Shown piece by piece: positions 6,350 through 11,404 of a stretch of DNA of 11,404 bases. The translations under genes and the position numbers were made by a program. Under the pieces are notes generated by a model. That model was not told the origin of the DNA, searched no databases, and saw nothing but the letters and a program-made list of their open reading frames with translations. The first letter of the stretch is position 1. Every line of letters begins with the position of its first letter. The stretch is from positions 1 through 11,404 of the forward strand of contig QWPU01000074.1 in assembly GCA_003671065.1 (NCBI GenBank), written 5' to 3'. This stretch comes from Planctomycetota bacterium. Lineage in GTDB: Bacteria; Planctomycetota; Phycisphaerae; Phycisphaerales; SM1A02.

Positions 6350-7663
6350 ATGCCCAACACGATTTCCTCGACTCCACTCCATTCCAGCGCGTCACTCCTC
6401 GACGAGCTCACGTGGCGCGGGCTCTTGCATCAAACGACTTCGCCGCAACTTGCGGCGCATTTGAACTCTGGGGTGCGTGCGGGTTATGCGGGATTTGATC
6501 CGACGGCTGACTCGCTCACCATCGGCAACTTCATCTCGATCAAACTTCTCGCGCATCTGCAACGCGCGGGGCATCGTCCGATCGTGGTGAGCGGCGGTGG
6601 GACTGGACTCATCGGTGATCCCAGCGGAAAAAGCGCTGAGCGCCAACTCCTCACGCGTGAAGTGGTGGATCACAATGTCTCGCGTCAACGAGCCATCTTC
6701 GAGCGCTTTCTCGACTTCGATGGCCCGCGCGGCGCAGTGATTCGCAACAACGCTGATTGGCTTGGCTCGATGTCGTATCTCGAAATGTTGCGCGATGTCG
6801 GCAAACATTTTTCGGTGAACCAAATGATCGCGCGCGATAGCGTTGCGTCGCGCCTCGAAGGCCGCGAGCAAGGCATCAGTTACACCGAGTTCAGTTACAT
6901 GATTCTGCAGGCGTACGATTTCCTCCATCTGTTTCGCGCTGACGGATGCACGATTCAAATGGGCGGCAGCGATCAATTCGGAAACATTGTGTCGGGCATT
7001 GATCTCATTCGTCGTATGCAACACGGTGAGTCGTTTGGTTTCACCAGTCCGCTGGTCACCACAAGCGATGGTCAGAAAATCGGTAAGACTGAGAAGGGCG
7101 CGATTTGGTTGTCGGCCGATCGGACGAGTCCGTATCGCTTCTATCAGTACTGGCTCAACACCTCTGACGCAGATGCGGTGAAATTTCTCCGTTGGTTCAC
7201 CTTTCTCGATGCCGACACGATTGGGTCTCTTGAGCAGTCGCTCGCCACCGATCCCAGCAAGCGTGAAGCGCAGAAGACGATCGCCGCAGAGATGACGCGT
7301 CAGACGCACGGCGATACTGAGTATCAGCGTGCGAAGGCCACGAGTGAAGCGCTCTTCTCTGGCGACGCGCAGAGTTTGGATGCGGAGCAAATCAACGAAA
7401 TCGCGGGCGATTTGCCTTCAAGTGGCGTCGCGGCGAGTGCACTCAGTAGCGGTATCGCTGTGCTCGACTTCATCACCGGAACCACCATCGCGGCGAGCAA
7501 GCGTGAAGCGCGCGAGTTCCTGCAGAATGGTGCGGTGAGCGTGAATGGTGTGAAAGTTGGCGCGGATTTCACGATCACGAGCGCGCATCTGCTTGCGGGT
7601 GGTGTGATTCTTTTGCGCCGCGGTAAGAAGGCGTATCACGCCGTGCGCGTCGAACAAGGCTGA
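6350..7663 (+). CDS. tyrS: Tyrosyl-tRNA synthetase (TyrRS)
   Basis: Class I aminoacyl-tRNA synthetase that activates tyrosine with ATP and charges tRNA-Tyr; a cytosolic dimer. The 437 residues contain the Rossmann catalytic domain with AGFDPTADS (about 47-55), GGGTGLIGDPSGK (about 82-94), the tyrosine-site segment SYTEFSYMILQAYDF (about 177-191), GGSDQFGN (about 205-212) and the KMSKS-equivalent KIGKT (243-247). A C-terminal S4 RNA-binding domain (about 382-437) ends in LLRRGKKAYH. Length fits the bacterial enzyme (about 420-430). Oddity: the HIGH-equivalent reads TIGN (57-60), with neither of the usual histidines, while everything around it is conserved. ATG 6350 follows the tal stop by 9 nt with only a weak GAG upstream, so translation may depend on coupling. 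It converges on the YbbR-like gene with a 9-nt gap and no visible terminator. Confidence 0.97.
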   Translation: MPNTISSTPLHSSASLLDELTWRGLLHQTTSPQLAAHLNSGVRAGYAGFDPTADSLTIGNFISIKLLAHLQRAGHRPIVVSGGGTGLIGDPSGKSAERQLLTREVVDHNVSRQRAIFERFLDFDGPRGAVIRNNADWLGSMSYLEMLRDVGKHFSVNQMIARDSVASRLEGREQGISYTEFSYMILQAYDFLHLFRADGCTIQMGGSDQFGNIVSGIDLIRRMQHGESFGFTSPLVTTSDGQKIGKTEKGAIWLSADRTSPYRFYQYWLNTSDADAVKFLRWFTFLDADTIGSLEQSLATDPSKREAQKTIAAEMTRQTHGDTEYQRAKATSEALFSGDAQSLDAEQINEIAGDLPSSGVAASALSSGIAVLDFITGTTIAASKREAREFLQNGAVSVNGVKVGADFTITSAHLLAGGVILLRRGKKAYHAVRVEQG

Positions 7664-7672
7664 CGCGCGCAG

Positions 7673-8110
7673 TCACTGCATCGGCGCAGCATTCGCAGCC
7701 GTCGCTTCGATCACCAGCCGCAACACCGCAGGCGATACCGTCGCAATGTCAACACCAAGCGGCGCAATTGACGGTGACACACTGAGCACATCTTTGATGA
7801 GCACATCATGTTCGCCAATCTGCGCGGGCACGCCATCAGCGCCCGTCAGCATGCGAATCGTGCGACTGCTCAGCAGTTCACTCGCGCGAATGACCGCTTG
7901 CCGCGATCCCGAGATTTCCGCCGACACATGAAACGCAGCGGGCGATGTCACGCAACTGCGCGAAGGGTCACCTGATTCGATGAGAATATCGAAGGCAATG
8001 ATGCGCGTTTGCAGCGTTTGTCCCGCCGCCCACAGCCACACAACCACGGTGACCAAGGTCACTCCCGTGAAATCCATCACGCGTTGACGCCAAGGCGTGT
8101 GCTCTCTCAT
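7673..8110 (-). CDS. Short YbbR-domain membrane protein, CdaR-like partner of the diadenylate cyclase
   Basis: 145 residues from ATG 8110. AAGAG lies 5 nt upstream, and the start is 10 nt after the cyclase stop. An in-frame extension to 8167 would overlap the cyclase end and adds no likely sequence. Residues about 13-31 form one transmembrane helix (VTLVTVVVWLWAAG), and the rest (about 35-145) would lie outside the membrane. The extracytoplasmic part has the alternating hydrophobic pattern and late SPAVLRLVIEA strand of a YbbR domain, and its place directly after the cyclase matches the cdaA-cdaR order of Firmicutes, where CdaR regulates c-di-AMP synthesis through the membrane. CdaR proteins usually carry several YbbR repeats; here I see room for only one. 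Identification depends as much on context as on sequence. Confidence 0.7.
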   Translation of the reverse strand: MREHTPWRQRVMDFTGVTLVTVVVWLWAAGQTLQTRIIAFDILIESGDPSRSCVTSPAAFHVSAEISGSRQAVIRASELLSSRTIRMLTGADGVPAQIGEHDVLIKDVLSVSPSIAPLGVDIATVSPAVLRLVIEATAANAAPMQ

Positions 8111-8120
8111 GGGTGCTCTT

Positions 8121-8969
8121 TCATGTGTGCTCCATTTGGCGTCGATCAACGCGCAAGTCGACTGCATTGAGCGCGTGAGGTGAAAGCCTTACAGCCAATT
8201 CACGCGCGAGTTCTTCGCGAGAAATCGGCGGCGAGAGCACGCCTGCTTCAGCGATACGAATAAAACCAGTCTCTTCGCTCACCACCACGACCAGGCAATC
8301 CGATTCCTGCGTCACTCCAAGCGCCGCACGATGTCGCGATCCAAGATCAGCGGCAACGGCGTCGCCCTCCGCAAGCGGCAATTGCACACCAGCGCCCCAC
8401 ACGCGTCCACCGCGGATGACGAGCGCAAGATCGTGCAGCGGGCTATTCGGCCAGAACACACTTTGAATGAGCGCGGCACTTGGTTTGGCATCGAGCTCAA
8501 CGCCGCCGATGAGCAAGTCGGCGATGCCTGTTCTGCGCTCGATCACGATGAGCGCGCCGAAATGATTCTTCGAAAGAAATGTCGCTGCTTCGCCGATTTC
8601 AGCGGCAATGCTGCCAAATTCGCCCTTGGCGCGACCGAAGAGGTTTGTGCGTCCAAGGCGACTCATCGCCGCGCGAATCTCTGGCTGAAACACGACGATC
8701 AACATGATCGCGAGCAAACTAAACGCACGATCAAACAGAAAGCGCAGTTGCAAGAATGCATCTGTGGCATCTCCAAGCACGTTCACGAGGAGCGCGAGGC
8801 TGATGGTGATTAGAAAAAATCCCTTGACGACGCCCGCGCCGCGCGTGCCGCGCAGGAAGCGAAAGACTGCGTAGACCACGAGCCAAATGACGGCGAGCTC
8901 GAAGAAAATTTCGAGCACATCAGTCATCGGGGCTCGATCGAAGATCCATTGCACAGTGCGCGCGATCAT
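8121..8969 (-). CDS. cdaA: Membrane diadenylate cyclase, CdaA/DacA type, with variant DLA motif
   Basis: Makes c-di-AMP from two ATP; in known bacteria this messenger controls potassium and osmolyte transport and wall homeostasis. The 282 residues begin with three predicted transmembrane helices (about 17-36, 48-66 and 80-95), then a linker and the DAC catalytic domain (about 118-260). FGALIVIERRTG, GVELDAKPS, FWPNSPLHD, LGSRHRAALG (209-218) and VVVSEETG are in family order, so the RHR motif (212-214) is present. The DGA motif reads DLA (180-182); Asp180 is kept but the glycine is Leu. The motif GTRHRA is GSRHRA. The start ATG 8969 gives the usual CdaA N-terminus, with GGGG 8 nt upstream; an ATG at 8927 is an alternative. 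It is followed by the YbbR-like gene and is divergent from 8997. glmM, often third in Firmicute operons, is absent. Confidence 0.92.
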   Translation of the reverse strand: MIARTVQWIFDRAPMTDVLEIFFELAVIWLVVYAVFRFLRGTRGAGVVKGFFLITISLALLVNVLGDATDAFLQLRFLFDRAFSLLAIMLIVVFQPEIRAAMSRLGRTNLFGRAKGEFGSIAAEIGEAATFLSKNHFGALIVIERRTGIADLLIGGVELDAKPSAALIQSVFWPNSPLHDLALVIRGGRVWGAGVQLPLAEGDAVAADLGSRHRAALGVTQESDCLVVVVSEETGFIRIAEAGVLSPPISREELARELAVRLSPHALNAVDLRVDRRQMEHT

Positions 8970-8988
8970 ACGGTTTGCCCCGTATCAT
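8970..8988. promoter_or_regulatory. Divergent control region with palindrome and possible -10
   Basis: Only 27 bp separate the cyclase start (8969) from the plus-strand ATG (8997). They contain ACGG-N6-CCGT (8970-8983), an interrupted palindrome, and TATCAT (8983-8988), a five-of-six match to the -10 consensus on the plus strand. A start 7-9 nt after it would fall at or next to the ATG, and no Shine-Dalgarno site precedes that ATG, so the plus-strand message may be leaderless or nearly so. No convincing -35 was seen. Confidence 0.35.
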
Positions 8989-8996
8989 CGCTGCCA

Positions 8997-9539
8997 ATGA
9001 GCAGGATCTCGACTACATGGGACATCGGTCGTTCAAGCGGACGATGCGCGGCAACTGGAACTCCACTCGAGCCAGGAAGTCCATGCATCATCGCGCTCGT
9101 TGAGCAACTTGAAGATCTTTCTGCGCCGCTCACCCGCATGGATTTCTCTGAAGAAGGATGGAACGGGGGCGGGTGGGCGAAGAGCAGCGCGAGCGCGAGC
9201 GTGATTGCATTTTGGCGCGGCGTTGTCGCAGCACCAAATGAGAAACGCCGCGCGTTTGTAGACGATCAGACGCTGTTGGATCTCTTCGAGCGACTCGGTG
9301 GAGATGAACGACTGCATCGAGTTCGTTTCCGCTTTGTGCTCATGCTGCTGCTTGTTCGCAAGCGTTTATTGCGCGTGACAGGTACTTCGTCCAGCGAGGG
9401 CGTTGAAACATGGAGTGTGATCCCCAAGGGCGCAGCGGAAGGCGAAATGCCTGTCGCTGTCGTCAATCCGAAACTCGACGACGCGGCGATGGTCGAAGTC
9501 ACGAATCAACTCGGCGAGGTGCTTGACGGTGCGTGGTGA
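8997..9539 (+). CDS. Conserved hypothetical cytosolic protein (planctomycete type)
   Basis: 180 residues from ATG 8997. A TTG 48 nt upstream is open in frame, but it lies inside the cyclase coding region and adds no plausible sequence. There is no signal peptide and no membrane helix. The N-terminus has the order GRCAATGTPLEPGSPCIIALVE (conserved elements Cys17, a TG-x-PLEPG turn, then a strand ending ALVE), RMDFSEEGW (about 47-55), FWRG (72-75), FVDDQTLLDLFERL (about 87-100) and a basic helix FRFVLMLLLVRKRLLR (about 111-126). I recognise this layout from uncharacterised proteins seen in planctomycete genomes but know no function. The Cys17 and Cys30 pair is too little for a confident zinc-site call. 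It overlaps the lipoprotein gene by 11 nt and heads the three-gene run. Confidence 0.75.
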   Translation: MSRISTTWDIGRSSGRCAATGTPLEPGSPCIIALVEQLEDLSAPLTRMDFSEEGWNGGGWAKSSASASVIAFWRGVVAAPNEKRRAFVDDQTLLDLFERLGGDERLHRVRFRFVLMLLLVRKRLLRVTGTSSSEGVETWSVIPKGAAEGEMPVAVVNPKLDDAAMVEVTNQLGEVLDGAW

Positions 9540-10467
9540 GTGCGCGCTGATTGCTGCATGCGTGATGTTGGTCGCATGCTCGCCGAAAGCACCGCTCGCG
9601 CAGCAAAGTGATGCGCCAGTTGTGAACGCCGCCGCGCAAGCTCACGCAGATGCGCTCGCTCGTGCCGACATCACTCGATTCATCGCGCTGCAAAATGATC
9701 GCGCGGCTCGCCTTGAGACTTTCGAATCTCGCGCCGCGATCGAGTTGCGCTACTCCGACGACAGCGGTGCGCACACAGATGCTTGCGAAGGCGACATCTT
9801 TCTCACCACGCTCAATCGCGGCGCGCTTCGACTGACCAAACTCGGCAGCAATCTCATGTGGATCGGCGGCGACGGAACGCGCGCGTGGATCTTTCGTATC
9901 GACACGAAGCCGACAACCGCCACGGTGTACGAAGGGCTTTCGGGCGGCGTGCAACTCGACGGCTCGCAAGTGGTGGGGACAGGCGAATTCATGCTGCTTT
10001 CGCCTGCGAGTGTCCGCGTGCTGCTTGGTTTCGCGCTAGTGCCCGCAGATGCAAGTATCGTTGCGATTGCAAACATCGCCCCTGACGCCGCATCTCACCT
10101 GCGTTTCGAAGTGCACTTCTCGCCCGCGAAATCACTCATTGCTGCGATGCGATTTTCAGAGTCAGGATTCCCAACCGAGATCACCGTGCGTCTTGACAGC
10201 GGCACCGAAGTCGCGCGTGCAACATTGACTGAACCCGTGCGCGCGCAAGCTGCAAACATCGCGCAAGGCGCGTGGCCACTTGTTGCGCGTCGCATCGAAG
10301 TGCTCGCCGCACGCAGCGCGTCGCAAGTTCGCATCTATCTCGACGAACCGCATTCCGACGGCAAACGCATGAAGCAAAAGTTCTTCGACCTCGACGCGCT
10401 CATCGCGCAGTTGCGGCCAGATTCGACGCAATTCATTCATCCACTAGGGAGCGTCCATAAGGACTGA
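9529..10467 (+). CDS. Putative lipoprotein of unknown function, LolA/LolB-like pattern
   Basis: 312 residues from GTG 9529, chosen because GAGG (9516-9519) lies 9 nt upstream. A TTG at 9523 is in frame but only 3 nt from that site. The signal is short and ends in LVAC, a lipobox with Cys17 as the lipidated residue (a second, less likely one is IAAC at 8-11). The mature part reads like a beta-rich domain: FESRAAIELRY, then CEGDIFLTTLNRGALRLTKLGSNLMWIGGDGTRAWIF in sequential strands (about 65-122), resembling the antiparallel half-barrel of LolA/LolB-type proteins, followed by further strand-like stretches and a C-terminal FFDLDALIAQL. The fold is an inference; no lipoprotein-carrier function is claimed. 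It overlaps the upstream gene by 11 nt, and its stop is one base before the next ATG, so the three are probably co-translated. Confidence 0.75.
   Translation: MRGECALIAACVMLVACSPKAPLAQQSDAPVVNAAAQAHADALARADITRFIALQNDRAARLETFESRAAIELRYSDDSGAHTDACEGDIFLTTLNRGALRLTKLGSNLMWIGGDGTRAWIFRIDTKPTTATVYEGLSGGVQLDGSQVVGTGEFMLLSPASVRVLLGFALVPADASIVAIANIAPDAASHLRFEVHFSPAKSLIAAMRFSESGFPTEITVRLDSGTEVARATLTEPVRAQAANIAQGAWPLVARRIEVLAARSASQVRIYLDEPHSDGKRMKQKFFDLDALIAQLRPDSTQFIHPLGSVHKD
10459..10463 (+). promoter_or_regulatory. Ribosome binding site of the last gene
   Basis: AAGGA lies inside the end of the lipoprotein gene, 5 nt before ATG 10469. It is one of the clearest Shine-Dalgarno sites in the window. 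It confirms the start of the truncated gene and its coupling to the lipoprotein stop. Confidence 0.75.
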
Positions 10468-10468
10468 G

Positions 10469-11404
10469 ATGCACTTCGAAGCACGATTATTGTTGCGCTG
10501 TGGAGAGTTCATTTCTGGCGTCGCGTTCCGTGAAGCGCGGCTCGTTGTCGCCGCGTGCGCATTCGCGATTGCATCGGTCAGCAGCGCGGAAGTGCCTGGT
10601 TCGATGCCACTCGTTGCGTCGGGTGATGGCCATGTGTGGTGGGTTGTCGAGCGAGCGCCACCTGCCGCGAGCGGTGATGCATCGCAAGCTGACATGCCGT
10701 TCCTGCTTATGCATCACGCAGTAGTGGAACCAACGCCCTCTGAGCGGCTCGTCATGCGTTTTGCAATTCAACCCGAGGCGCTCGCTGGCGAAGGCGACGC
10801 ACTCGCTGTCGTTACGCGCGCGCGAGGCGCCTCTTCACGCATGGTCGTCCTCATGACCGCCGCGCAAAGTACAGCGGGTGGTCATTGGTACACGCTGCCG
10901 AGAAGCGGTCCGCAAGTGCTCGCGCCGTTGTCGAGTGAAGGGCAAGTGCGCGATCTCGCTATGGCTGACGGAATGCTTTATGCATTGGTTCGTTCGGCCG
11001 ACGACGCGCCCACATCTTCACCGCGATTGCGTTTGCTCACACTTTCGACGCGCAATCGTTCGAGCAATTGGCAGGAGATTTCCTTGCCGATCCTTGATCT
11101 CAACGAGCCGATTCGATTGCTCAGCAGCGATGGCGCGCTCACGCTGCTTGGAAGTGTGAACGCGCGCGCGATGATCGCGATGCGTTCGACGGCGCCAACC
11201 GTTGGCCCACCGCAGGAGTGGACGGTCGCGCCACTTGAAGACGACCGTGGTCCGCTTTCGTCGCGGTCGCTCGTCGGTGGATTTGAAGTAGACGGGCGCC
11301 TCGCGTTGGTCTCGCGTCACCCAGCGCTCGTTGATGGCGGACCGACCACGCTTCAACTGTCGCTTCGTCGCCGTGGAACCGTCGCAGCATGGGCGGCGTT
11401 TCCA
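10469..11404 (+). CDS. Putative exported protein, 3' end beyond the window
   Basis: An uninterrupted frame of 312 codons from ATG 10469 to the last base; the stop lies outside the window. The start is fixed by AAGGA 5 nt upstream and comes one base after the lipoprotein stop. A stretch of about 20 mainly basic or polar residues is followed by a hydrophobic segment (about 24-40, RLVVAACAFAIASVSSA) that looks like a late signal sequence, with a possible cleavage site after VSSA. The rest alternates short beta-strand-like blocks with turns: GDGHVWWVVE (52-61), FLLMHHAVVE, LAVVTRARG, HWYTLP, LRLLTLS, ALTLLGSV, LALVSRH. Several blocks end in a W or in a GD turn, which suggests a beta-propeller or repeated beta-sheet protein. 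I do not recognise the family. It probably works with the lipoprotein in the cell envelope. Confidence 0.75.
   Translation, partial: MHFEARLLLRCGEFISGVAFREARLVVAACAFAIASVSSAEVPGSMPLVASGDGHVWWVVERAPPAASGDASQADMPFLLMHHAVVEPTPSERLVMRFAIQPEALAGEGDALAVVTRARGASSRMVVLMTAAQSTAGGHWYTLPRSGPQVLAPLSSEGQVRDLAMADGMLYALVRSADDAPTSSPRLRLLTLSTRNRSSNWQEISLPILDLNEPIRLLSSDGALTLLGSVNARAMIAMRSTAPTVGPPQEWTVAPLEDDRGPLSSRSLVGGFEVDGRLALVSRHPALVDGGPTTLQLSLRRRGTVAAWAAFP

Noticed and set aside
6392..7390. 332-codon open frame antisense to tyrS
   Set aside because: It is a shadow of the strongly supported tyrS frame. Its translation is Arg-rich with no recognisable motif and it has no ribosome binding site of note.
7664..7672. 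Terminator between the convergent tyrS and YbbR-like genes
   Set aside because: The 9-bp gap and its flanks show no stable stem followed by a T-run on either strand.

Overview
The window is an ordinary stretch of chromosome, mostly housekeeping genes, from a fairly G+C-rich bacterium (judged by eye). I infer Planctomycetota, probably class Phycisphaerae. The reasons are a tryptophan-rich DUF6600-type secreted protein, a 180-residue protein with the pattern of a conserved planctomycete hypothetical, several starts without a clear Shine-Dalgarno site, a tRNA gene without encoded CCA, and a CdaA/YbbR pair. No phage, insertion sequence, CRISPR array or obvious mobile element was seen.

Layout. 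Positions 1-131 hold the tail of an unseen upstream plus-strand transcript and end in a strong intrinsic terminator. A tRNA-Leu(CAG) with its own promoter follows (251-373). A hairpin that can terminate both strands (400-429) separates it from a convergent minus-strand group. In transcription order that group is glucose-6-phosphate isomerase (pgi, 5049-3307), a secreted DUF6600-type protein with a Pro/Ala-rich tail (3206-1728) and a group I cysteine desulfurase (1683-463). Divergent from pgi, across 202 bp, are transaldolase (5252-6340) and tyrosyl-tRNA synthetase (6350-7663), 9 nt apart. These converge at 7663/7673 on a minus-strand pair: a membrane diadenylate cyclase (cdaA-like, 8969-8121) followed by a short single-domain YbbR/CdaR-like protein (8110-7673). 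Only 27 bp from the cyclase start, a plus-strand run of three tightly packed, uncharacterised genes begins: a 180-residue cytosolic protein (8997-9539), a lipoprotein (9529-10467) and a secreted protein cut by the window end (10469-11404).

How they work together. pgi and tal link glycolysis with the non-oxidative pentose phosphate pathway, and their shared intergenic region is the natural place for joint control. The cyclase and YbbR protein form a c-di-AMP synthesis and regulation pair at the membrane. The three-gene run has overlapping or abutting frames, so it is probably translated as a unit and directs two products to the envelope; its function cannot be read from the sequence.

Points most worth a second look are the DLA in place of DGA in the cyclase motif, the TyrRS HIGH-like motif with neither histidine, the uncharacterised envelope run, and the in-frame 12-bp minisatellite in the DUF6600-type gene. 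I found no clear evidence of a new defence or mobile system.
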